Assembly: GCA_036271875.1 (NCBI GenBank) | Contig: DATAZU010000035.1 | Coordinates: 1-64,000 of the forward strand | DNA: 64,000 nucleotides | DNA from: Galbitalea sp036271875 | Lineage (GTDB): Bacteria; Actinomycetota; Actinomycetes; Actinomycetales; Microbacteriaceae | Reading direction: 5' to 3' | Part shown: piece after piece, positions 57,143-64,000 of the stretch | Layout: each line of letters opens with the position of its first letter | How positions within the stretch are numbered: position 1 is the first letter of the stretch | The notes under the pieces: generated by a model | The model's input: only the letters and a program-made list of their open reading frames with translations | What the model was told of the DNA's origin: nothing | Database searches by the model: none | Made by a program: the position numbers and the translations under genes

Positions 57143-58717
57143 ATGCTCGCTACTCTCGTCATCGGCCTTCGCGAAGGACTCGAAGCGTCACTGATCGTTG
57201 GGATCATTGCCGCCTTCCTTCGTCGCACGGGAAAGCCGCTCCGTCCGATGTGGATCGGGGTCGCGGTTGCGATCGCAATGAGCATCGCCGTCGGTGTCAC
57301 GCTCGAGCTGGTCTCGGCCAGCCTCCCCCAGGCCGCCCAGGAGGCCATGGAGTCCATCATCGGGCTCGTTGCTGTTGCCATCGTCACGGGGATGATCGGC
57401 TGGATGAACCAGCACGCGCGCAGCATGAGACGCGAGCTCGAGCATCAGGCGGCGGAGGCGCTCCGAGACGGAACGGCATGGGCCCTCGTTGGAATGGCGT
57501 TTCTCGCTGTTCTGAAGGAGGGCTTCGAGACCTCGGTCTTCCTTCTCGCCGCCTTCCAATCATCAACGAGCGTTCTGGCCGCGAGTGCGGGCGCCGTTCT
57601 CGGCGTTGCGATCGCGGTTGCCATTGGCGTCGGCATCTTCCGGGGAGGTGTTCGGCTCAATCTCGGGCGCTTCTTCCGTATCACCGGGATTTTCCTTGTC
57701 TTCGTCGCGGCGGGTCTCGTACTTACTTCGTTCCGCACGGCTCACGAGGCTGGCTGGATCACCATCGGTCAGCAGCAGGTCGTCGACCTGTCCTGGCTGG
57801 CTCCGGCTGGCTCGGTTCAGGCCGCGCTGTTCACGGGCGTGCTCGGCATTCCCGCCGACCCGAGGCTGATCGAAGTTCTCGGATGGTTTGCCTACCTGAT
57901 TCCCATGCTCGCCTACCTCCTCTGGCCGGCGGCATCCCGGCCCTCGGGGCGATCGCTCGCGCTCTTTCGCGTCACCGTGGCGGCGGGCCTCGTCGTAATT
58001 GCGGGAGTTCTCTCGATCGCGATCGCGGCGCCAAGCTACCAGCCCGCGGGCCGAACCACGATCATCGACTCCAGCGGCGGCTCGGGAACGGTATCTGTGA
58101 CCGTCCGGGGCGCGCAACTTCGGTACTCGACGATTGTCGGCGGCGAGAGGATGACCGACAGCATTCGCCTCGCTGACCTCATGCCGGTGACGCACGAGGG
58201 GATCGCCGCGCGGCTCGCCAGATCGCACGGCACCGCCACCGATCCCGATCAGCCCACGACGATTACGCTCACCCAACTGGTGACGATGAACGGCGGTCGA
58301 CTTCCGATCGGGATGAGCGCTATCGATAATCCGGGCCCCTTCTCCGTAACCTGGGTGCGCAGTTCGACGACGAAACTGTGGATCTATGCGACCGGTGTTC
58401 TCGATGCGTCGAACACGTCGACGACGGTTGCGACCCTGACCGGCGGCGGCCTCGTCTCATCCCGAACTCTGACCCCAACCGCAGCGCAAGCCCCGAGCTG
58501 GCACATGAGTCCGACCGCGCGCGCGATGGTGGCGAGTGATATTGCCAGCGCATTGACCGCGCAAAGCGAGTTGCTGCTGTGGAAGCTCTGGATCCCCATC
58601 GTTCTCGTGCTGGCAGCGCTGATGCTGTGCGGCTACGTCCTTCGCGGTTCATGGCGGCGCGGCATCCCGGCTACCACATCCGAAACACAGCGAAACCCTA
58701 AGGAGCACTACGCATGA
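57143..58717 (+). CDS. efeU: High-affinity iron permease EfeU (FTR1 family)
   Basis: A 524-residue membrane permease. The two iron-binding REXXE-type motifs are REGLEASLIVGIIAAFL at the very N terminus and KEGFETSVFLLAAFQ near residue 125. About seven membrane helices fill 1-290. A C-terminal extracytoplasmic domain and a last helix (LWIPIVLVLAALMLCGYVL) follow, which is longer than E. coli EfeU. Preceded by an iron box and first in the efeUOB operon; overlaps efeO by 4 nt (ATGA). Confidence 0.94.
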   Translation: MLATLVIGLREGLEASLIVGIIAAFLRRTGKPLRPMWIGVAVAIAMSIAVGVTLELVSASLPQAAQEAMESIIGLVAVAIVTGMIGWMNQHARSMRRELEHQAAEALRDGTAWALVGMAFLAVLKEGFETSVFLLAAFQSSTSVLAASAGAVLGVAIAVAIGVGIFRGGVRLNLGRFFRITGIFLVFVAAGLVLTSFRTAHEAGWITIGQQQVVDLSWLAPAGSVQAALFTGVLGIPADPRLIEVLGWFAYLIPMLAYLLWPAASRPSGRSLALFRVTVAAGLVVIAGVLSIAIAAPSYQPAGRTTIIDSSGGSGTVSVTVRGAQLRYSTIVGGERMTDSIRLADLMPVTHEGIAARLARSHGTATDPDQPTTITLTQLVTMNGGRLPIGMSAIDNPGPFSVTWVRSSTTKLWIYATGVLDASNTSTTVATLTGGGLVSSRTLTPTAAQAPSWHMSPTARAMVASDIASALTAQSELLLWKLWIPIVLVLAALMLCGYVLRGSWRRGIPATTSETQRNPKEHYA

Positions 58718-59937
58718 GACGCCAAACGAGCACCCGCACGGGGATCGGAGTTGCCGCGGTCGCGGTACTTACCCTGATTCTGAGCGCCTGTTCGAGCGCC
58801 GCGCCCGCAAGCACGTCGAGCGTGGCTGCGGTCAACGGCGGTGCATCCCAGGTGCGCGTGACGTTGGCAAGCAAGGGCGGCAAGGATGTCTGCGAGCTCA
58901 GCGACTCCGAGGCGAAGGCGGGTCCCGTCACGTTCACGGTCAAGAACCTGAGCTCGACCGCGATCTCCGAGGTGGAGCTGCAAAGCCAGGAGCGCATTCT
59001 CGGCGAGAAGGAAAATCTTGCCCCCGGGCTCGGCGCGGTGTCGTTCACCGTGACCCTGACCGGCGGTAAGTATCAGGTGTATTGCCCGGGCGCCGATAAG
59101 CAGTTGCAGACTTTCACCGTCACGGGCAAGGCCGCCGTGGTCGCTGACAGCGTGTCCGGCGCGCTCAAGTCCGGGATTGCCGGGTACGCCGAGTACGTGA
59201 CCCAGGAGGTGAACAACATGATCACCACAACGGATGCGCTCAACAAGGCAGTGCAGGACGGCGACCTTGCGACGGCCCAGAAGGACTACGCGCTCGCCCG
59301 TCCGTATTACGAACGCATCGAGTCCGACGTTGATGGTTTCGTGCTCCCCGGTTTCAGCCCGACCGACAACGCCGGTAACCTCGACTACCTGATCGACATG
59401 CGCGCATCCAACCTCGACCCCAAGGTCGGCTGGCACGGTTTCCACGCGGTCGAGCGCGACCTCTTCCAGGCGAAATCGATCTCCGCAGGAACGAGGACTC
59501 TCTCGGCTGAACTGGATACGAACGTTCGCAAACTTGACTCGCTGACCAAGTCGTTGACCTACAAGCCCGAGGACCTCGCCAACGGCGCCTCCGACCTGCT
59601 CGAAGAGGTGCAGTCATCCAAGATCACGGGCGAGGAAGAGCAGTACAGCCACATCGACTTGCTCGACTTCGCTGCAAACGTCGAGGGGGCGCAGCAGGCG
59701 TTCGCATACCTGCAGCCCGGGCTCAAGCTGATTGATCCAACGCTCACCACGACGATTCTGTCCCAGTTCGCCTCGGTGAATACACTGCTGGACAAGTACA
59801 AGAACCCGAACGCGCTGGGAGGTTACGTGTCGTACACACCCGCGATTCGTGCCGCCGATGGACCGACACTGTCGGCTGCGGTCGAGGCACTGCACGAGAA
59901 CCTGGCAACGCTCGCCGCGAAGGTAGCGACCGCGTAG
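58714..59937 (+). CDS. efeO: Iron-uptake lipoprotein EfeO
   Basis: A 407-residue lipoprotein. The signal peptide ends in the lipobox ILSACSS (Cys near residue 27). A cupredoxin-like domain (about 40-135) precedes an imelysin/peptidase M75 domain (about 150-405), whose HxxE iron site is in GWHGFHAVERDLF. It should bind periplasmic-side iron and hand it to EfeU. Overlaps efeU (4 nt) and efeB (1 nt). Confidence 0.94.
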   Translation: MRRQTSTRTGIGVAAVAVLTLILSACSSAAPASTSSVAAVNGGASQVRVTLASKGGKDVCELSDSEAKAGPVTFTVKNLSSTAISEVELQSQERILGEKENLAPGLGAVSFTVTLTGGKYQVYCPGADKQLQTFTVTGKAAVVADSVSGALKSGIAGYAEYVTQEVNNMITTTDALNKAVQDGDLATAQKDYALARPYYERIESDVDGFVLPGFSPTDNAGNLDYLIDMRASNLDPKVGWHGFHAVERDLFQAKSISAGTRTLSAELDTNVRKLDSLTKSLTYKPEDLANGASDLLEEVQSSKITGEEEQYSHIDLLDFAANVEGAQQAFAYLQPGLKLIDPTLTTTILSQFASVNTLLDKYKNPNALGGYVSYTPAIRAADGPTLSAAVEALHENLATLAAKVATA

Positions 59938-61220
59938 TGGCGACGTCCGACCGGACCGACGCTGTCGACGACACCGCTCCCGAGGTATCTCGGCGCAGTT
60001 TCTTTCTCGGCGCGGGCGGTCTGGCCGCAAGCGGACTTGTCGTTGGGGCGGCGGCGGGAGCGGCGGGGGCATTCGCAATCGCGGGCAATGGCGCGTCGGA
60101 AACCGCCGCGACCGATGACCTGAGCTATCCGTACTATGACCAGGGCCACCAGGGCGGCATCGCCACTCCCCCGCAGAAGTACGCGGTTTTCATGGTCTAC
60201 GACCTGGCGACGGTCGACCGAGCCGCAATTCAGGTACTGCTCGCACGCTGGACCGCGGCGATCGCGCAGATGGTCAAGGGGCAGCCGATCGGCAATCCGG
60301 ATCCGACAAATCCGGATGCCGTTGCCGTCGACTCCGGCGAGGCGCTGAGCCTTGGCGCGCAGGGCCTCACCGTGACGATCGGGCTCGGCCCCGGCCTGTT
60401 CGACTCGCGATTTGGTCTCGCCGCCAAACGTCCGGCGTTGCTGCGAAAGATTCCCGACCTTCCGAGCGACCAGCTGCTCGCCGAATACACCGGCGGTGAC
60501 CTCTGCCTGCAGGCGTGTGCGGACGATCCGCAGGTTGCATACCACGCGATCCGAAACCTCACGAGGATGGCGCGGGGAACAGCGACGACCAAGTGGACCG
60601 TAACGGGCTTTGGCCGCGCATCCGCTGGCCCACACCAGCAGACTCCCCGAAACCTCCTCGGTTTCAAGGACGGAACGCGCAACATCACCTCGGACGCCGA
60701 TTTCGACCGCTGGGTGTGGCTAAAGGACCAGAAGCAGGGCTGGATGAACGGCGGCAGCTATCTCGCCGTCCGCAAGATTCACCAGAACATCGAGATCTGG
60801 GACACCGACCGAATCAGCGATCAGGAGACCGTCTTCGGCCGCAACAAGGGCGAGGGTGCCCCACTCACCGGGAAGCGCGAATTCGATACGCCCGACTTCA
60901 CCCGGAAGGACTCGAGCGGTCAGTACGTCATTTCACCGACGGCCCACATCGCGCTCGCCGCGCATGAGAACAACGGCGGGATCAAGATCCATCGCCGTTC
61001 CTATAACTACACCGAGGGCATCGACGGGGTCGGCCAGATCGACGCCGGCCTGCTCTTCGTCGCATTCGTCAACGATCCGGAGCACTTCGTCACGCTGCAG
61101 CGCAGGTTGGGCTCGGTCGATCGTCTGAACGAATACATCAAGCACATCGGCTCCGGCCTGTTTGCCGTGCCGCCGGGTCCCCGCACCGGCAGCTACGTCG
61201 GTGCGGGGCTCTTCGACTAG
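59937..61220 (+). CDS. efeB: Dye-decolourising peroxidase EfeB (Tat-exported)
   Basis: A 427-residue haem peroxidase. The N terminus has a twin-arginine signal (VSRRSFFLGAGGLAASGLVV). The DyP signature is GFKDGTRNIT (the catalytic Asp), and the haem-ligand His lies in NNGGIKIHRRSYNYTEG. It oxidises Fe2+ or releases iron from haem at the outer face, feeding EfeO/EfeU. GTG start overlapping efeO by 1 nt. It would be a substrate of the Tat system that includes TatB at 47572. Confidence 0.94.
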   Translation: MATSDRTDAVDDTAPEVSRRSFFLGAGGLAASGLVVGAAAGAAGAFAIAGNGASETAATDDLSYPYYDQGHQGGIATPPQKYAVFMVYDLATVDRAAIQVLLARWTAAIAQMVKGQPIGNPDPTNPDAVAVDSGEALSLGAQGLTVTIGLGPGLFDSRFGLAAKRPALLRKIPDLPSDQLLAEYTGGDLCLQACADDPQVAYHAIRNLTRMARGTATTKWTVTGFGRASAGPHQQTPRNLLGFKDGTRNITSDADFDRWVWLKDQKQGWMNGGSYLAVRKIHQNIEIWDTDRISDQETVFGRNKGEGAPLTGKREFDTPDFTRKDSSGQYVISPTAHIALAAHENNGGIKIHRRSYNYTEGIDGVGQIDAGLLFVAFVNDPEHFVTLQRRLGSVDRLNEYIKHIGSGLFAVPPGPRTGSYVGAGLFD

Positions 61221-61224
61221 TTGG

Positions 61225-61698
61225 TTAGTTGCCGCTGCTCGAGTCCGCCGGGCTCACCGTGTAGTTAGCGACCCACTTGCTGTCGGTCTTGGTGATTCCA
61301 ACAAGGACGTCGTACTTCTTCGTGTCAGCGATAAGGCCCGAGGTCGTCGAATTCGCCGATCCACTGCCCTCGACCTTGAAACCGGCCGACGTCAGTTCCG
61401 ACTTGATGTCGTTGATAGCCGAAGCGCCCGGCACCTCAACGGTTACATTCCAGACTTCGTCCTTGCCGCTGCCGAGGTCGAGGCCGGTGTCGATCTTGCC
61501 CTTGTAGACGGGCACGTCGGACGGAAAGTCGCTTGGCAACGAACCGCTACCGAGCTTGACCTTGCCACCGGTTGCGGCATTGATCGCACCCTGGATGGGG
61601 TTGCCAAAGCATCCGGTCAACAGTGGAACAGAAGAAACCGCCAAAACAATCGCAATAGGCACTGTAATGCGGCGTCGGGTCGTACTATTCGTACTCAT
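61225..61698 (-). CDS. Putative lipoprotein of unknown function
   Basis: A 157-residue protein from the ATG at 61698, which follows a GGAGA site. The signal helix TVPIAIVLAVSSVPLLTGC ends in lipobox LTGC. After a Ser/Gly-rich linker comes a small alpha/beta domain (WNVTVEVPGASAINDIKSEL, then SAGFKVEG and VLVGITKTDSKWVANYTV). No named family recognised. Convergent with efeB with only 4 nt between stops, so it may not belong to the iron system. Confidence 0.75.
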   Translation of the reverse strand: MSTNSTTRRRITVPIAIVLAVSSVPLLTGCFGNPIQGAINAATGGKVKLGSGSLPSDFPSDVPVYKGKIDTGLDLGSGKDEVWNVTVEVPGASAINDIKSELTSAGFKVEGSGSANSTTSGLIADTKKYDVLVGITKTDSKWVANYTVSPADSSSGN

Positions 61699-61846
61699 TT
61701 TCGTCTCCGTGACTGTGGGGTGCAGGGCTAACGCGGCCCAGCTTAGTGACCCCTCAAAACGGTCCACAATGAGCAAAGTGTGCTCACTTCATGCCATGGC
61801 GGCTATTCGCCAGCCAAGCGTTAGCTATGAAAGTCAGCGATGAGAG

Positions 61847-63754
61847 TTATGCGTTCTGCTTCTTCAGACGCGACGTAGCGCGAGCGCGAGCATTCGAGTC
61901 GAGCTCGACCTTGCGAATACGCACAAACTCGGGAGTCACCTCGACGCACTCGTCTTCGCGCGCGAACTCGAGACACTCCTCAAGCGTCAGTCGGCGCGAC
62001 GGCGTCATCCGCTCGAACACATCGGAGGTCGACTGACGCATGTTCGTCAGCTGCTTTTCCTTCGTGATATTCACGTCCATGTCATCGGCACGCGAATTCT
62101 CGCCAACGACCATGCCCTCGTAGACCTCCTGCGTCGGTTCGACGAAGAACGACATGCGCTCCTGGAGTGCCGTCATGGCGAACGGAGTGGCAGCGCCGGC
62201 ACGGTCGGCCACGATAGAGCCGTTGGTGCGGGTGGTGATTTCGCCGGCCCACTGCTCGTATCCGTGCGAGACCGCGTTGGCGATGCCGGCGCCCCGGGTA
62301 ATGGTCAGGAACTCGGTGCGGAACCCGATGAGTCCGCGGGAGGGAACAATGAACTCCATGCGCACCCATCCGGTGCCGTGGTTGCTCATCGACTCCATGC
62401 GTCCCTTGCGTGCCGCGAGCAGCTGGGTGATCGCGCCGAGGTATTCCTCTGGCGCGTCGATCGTGAGGTGCTCGAACGGTTCGTGCACCTTGCCATTCAC
62501 GTGCTTGACGACGACCTGCGGCTTGCCGACGGTCAGCTCGAAACCTTCGCGCCGCATCTGCTCGACGAGGATCGCGAGCGCGAGTTCTCCTCGGCCCTGC
62601 ACCTCCCAGGCATCCGGCCGACCGATATCGACAAGACGGATAGAGACGTTGCCGACGAGTTCGCGGTCGAGGCGATCCTTGACCATGCGCGCGGTTAGCT
62701 TGTGACCCTTGATCTTGCCGATCAGCGGGCTCGTGTTCGTGCCAACGGTCATCGAGATGGCCGGATCATCGACGTGGATGAAGGGGAGCGGGCGAACGTC
62801 GTTCGGGTCCGCGAGGGTTTCGCCGATCGTGATGTCCTCGAACCCCGCAACGGCAACGATGTCGCCCGGACCGGCCGACTCGGTCGGAAAGCGATCGAGA
62901 GCCTTCGTGATCATCAGCTCGGTGACGCGCACATTGGCGACCGATCCGTCGTGCTTGACCCAGGCAACGGTCTGGCCCTTCTTGATCGTGCCGTTGAAGA
63001 CGCGAAGCAGGGCGAGACGACCGAGGAACGGAGAGGAATCGAGGTTCGTGACCCAGGCCTGCAGCGGGTGCTGGTCGTCATAGGTCGGCGCCGGGATGTG
63101 CTTCATGATGGCGTCGAACAGCGGCTCGAGGTTGTCGTTGTCCGGCAGCTGGCCGTTTTCCGGCTTATTCCAGCTCGCGGCGCCATTGCGGCCGGACGCG
63201 TAAACGACCGGAACGTCGAGGATCTGATCGATGTCGAGATCCGGAACGTCGTCGGACAGGTCGGAGGCAAGGCCAAGGAGAAGGTCGTGCGACTCCTCGA
63301 CGACCTCGTCAATCCGCGCATCCGGCCGGTCGGTCTTGTTCACGAGCAGGATGACCGGAAGCTTGGCCTCGAGCGCCTTGCGCAGCACGAATCGGGTCTG
63401 CGGCAGGGGCCCCTCGCTGGCGTCCACCAGCAAAACGACGCCGTCGACCATCGACAGCCCGCGCTCGACCTCGCCACCGAAGTCGGCGTGGCCGGGGGTA
63501 TCGATCACGTTGATGGTGACCGGACCGTTTTCGGCATGGATGCCCTCGTACGAGACCGCCGTGTTCTTGGCGAGGATCGTAATGCCCTTTTCGCGTTCGA
63601 GGTCGTTCGAGTCCATCGCGCGCTCTTCGAGGTGAGCGTGCGCGGCAAACGAGTTGGTCTGCCGAAGCATGGCGTCAACGAGTGTCGTCTTGCCGTGGTC
63701 GACGTGCGCGACGATCGCGACATTGCGCAGGTCGTTTCGAGCGGCGATAGCCAT
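61847..63754 (-). CDS. typA: Ribosome-associated GTPase TypA/BipA
   Basis: A 635-residue translational GTPase. G1 is AHVDHGKTTLVD, G2 EREKGITILAKNT, G3 DTPGHADFGGEVERGLSMVD, G4 LVNKTDRPDARID. The elongation-factor-like domains (domain V: GYRTEF-like RGLIGFRTEFLTITRG) and the BipA-specific C-terminal domain (LTLEECLEFAREDECVEVTP) are complete. It aids ribosome assembly at low temperature and stress. Neighbouring peptide-ABC genes upstream match the order around typA in other actinobacteria. Confidence 0.96.
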   Translation of the reverse strand: MAIAARNDLRNVAIVAHVDHGKTTLVDAMLRQTNSFAAHAHLEERAMDSNDLEREKGITILAKNTAVSYEGIHAENGPVTINVIDTPGHADFGGEVERGLSMVDGVVLLVDASEGPLPQTRFVLRKALEAKLPVILLVNKTDRPDARIDEVVEESHDLLLGLASDLSDDVPDLDIDQILDVPVVYASGRNGAASWNKPENGQLPDNDNLEPLFDAIMKHIPAPTYDDQHPLQAWVTNLDSSPFLGRLALLRVFNGTIKKGQTVAWVKHDGSVANVRVTELMITKALDRFPTESAGPGDIVAVAGFEDITIGETLADPNDVRPLPFIHVDDPAISMTVGTNTSPLIGKIKGHKLTARMVKDRLDRELVGNVSIRLVDIGRPDAWEVQGRGELALAILVEQMRREGFELTVGKPQVVVKHVNGKVHEPFEHLTIDAPEEYLGAITQLLAARKGRMESMSNHGTGWVRMEFIVPSRGLIGFRTEFLTITRGAGIANAVSHGYEQWAGEITTRTNGSIVADRAGAATPFAMTALQERMSFFVEPTQEVYEGMVVGENSRADDMDVNITKEKQLTNMRQSTSDVFERMTPSRRLTLEECLEFAREDECVEVTPEFVRIRKVELDSNARARATSRLKKQNA

Positions 63755-63885
63755 CAGTTATTCCTTGAATGTATGCACGGCGATACGGCTCTCGACCGGG
63801 TCGGTCGTATTAGAGGTGCCCCGCTGTGAAATCTGGGCGCGCGGAACCTACAGTGGATTCCCGCGAAACCAGTGTACCTGAATGA

Positions 63886-64000
63886 CTACGCGCGCCGCGT
63901 GGCGTCGCGGCTCTCGCGGCGCTCTCGTTGTGCGGCGGGGTCTGGCAGCGGAACGGCGGCGATCAGTTCGCGGGTGTATTCGGCCTTCGGGCTTCGCAGG
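63886..64000 (-). CDS. 3' end of a peptide ABC-transporter ATPase gene (partial)
   Basis: The last 37 codons before a TAG at 63886-63888 read LRSPKAEYTRELIAAVPLPD and a basic tail. The PxxxYTRELIAAVP pattern is the C-terminal end of oligo/dipeptide ABC ATPases (DppD/DppF/OppD type). The gene continues beyond the window. Confidence 0.7.
   Translation of the reverse strand, partial: LRSPKAEYTRELIAAVPLPDPAAQRERRESRDATRRA

Overview
The window looks like a chromosomal stretch of a high-GC actinobacterium, most probably a member of the Microbacteriaceae or a close relative within Micrococcales. The basis is strong G/C bias at third codon positions, many GTG starts and 1-7 nt gene overlaps, and families such as UPF0182, DUF3107, DUF3117, zinc-dependent metalloprotease DUF2342, AdnA/AdnB, actinobacterial DapD and an MshB-type deacetylase. 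The core gene order resembles two blocks I recall from Mycobacterium tuberculosis: UPF0182 / PDZ-Lon / DUF2342 / ThiF-like / uvrD2 / nudC / adnAB / DUF3107 / ferritin-like / DEAD helicase (near Rv3193c-Rv3211), and typA / mshB / fdxC / dapC / dapD / dapE / O-methyltransferase / tatB / mrp / MgtE-N (near Rv1165-Rv1232c). This is recalled synteny, not a computed alignment.

Region 1 (1-17.1 kb) is an accessory polymorphic-toxin island. Nearly everything lies on the minus strand and base composition is visibly more AT-rich than the rest. A probable operon encodes a secreted 962-residue LamG/jelly-roll protein, a secreted 2166-residue RHS/YD-repeat toxin with an unrecognised C-terminal tip, and a candidate immunity gene overlapping the toxin by 7 nt. 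Downstream is a graveyard and store of displaced toxin/immunity modules: a NYN-domain RNase, a headless toxin tip coupled (ATGA) to a small candidate immunity gene, several unknown small genes, a truncated frameshifted second NYN copy, another tip-like fragment, an unknown 127-residue protein coupled (ATGA) to a complete RNA 2'-phosphotransferase (Tpt1/KptA), an IS3-family element sitting in decayed RHS-like sequence, a small membrane protein and a barstar-like RNase inhibitor. The island ends at an initiator tRNA gene with a strong terminator.

Region 2 (17.6-42 kb) is conserved core: initiator tRNA-fMet, UPF0182 membrane protein, PDZ/Lon-like protease, DUF2342 protein, ThiF-like protein overlapping uvrD2 tail-to-tail, a NADH pyrophosphatase lacking its zinc cysteines, a kinase-fold protein with an altered catalytic loop, a glutaryl-CoA-dehydrogenase-like enzyme, the AdnA-AdnB recombination motor/nuclease, DUF3107, a ferritin-like protein, a DEAD-box RNA helicase, a PHP phosphoesterase, a membrane-anchored endonuclease/exonuclease/phosphatase protein and an aminopeptidase P.

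Region 3 (42-56 kb) carries envelope, stress and metabolic core genes: TMEM175-like channel, YflT-type stress protein, a PRC / MgtE-N / CBS protein with DUF1003 and Mrp partners, a short sigma factor divergent from a LuxR-type regulator, TatB, an O-methyltransferase, a frameshifted GIY-YIG gene, DUF3117, a PIG-V-like mannosyltransferase, and lysine/diaminopimelate genes dapE, dapD and dapC with citrate synthase and a 7Fe ferredoxin.

Region 4 (56-64 kb) carries an MshB-like deacetylase fused to a membrane domain, an iron-box-preceded efeUOB ferrous-iron/haem uptake operon, a lipoprotein, typA and the 3' end of a peptide-ABC-transporter ATPase gene.

Non-coding structure is rich. Several convergent gene pairs are separated by long near-perfect hairpins of mutually unrelated sequence. 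A dispersed GGTCCCTGAGCC-type repeat family is inserted in frame in dapE and at the end of the GIY-YIG gene. A perfect 20-bp palindrome lies upstream of the toxin operon, and a 7-9-7 inverted repeat lies between the sigma factor and LuxR genes. Assignments rest on reading motifs by eye; no database search was run.
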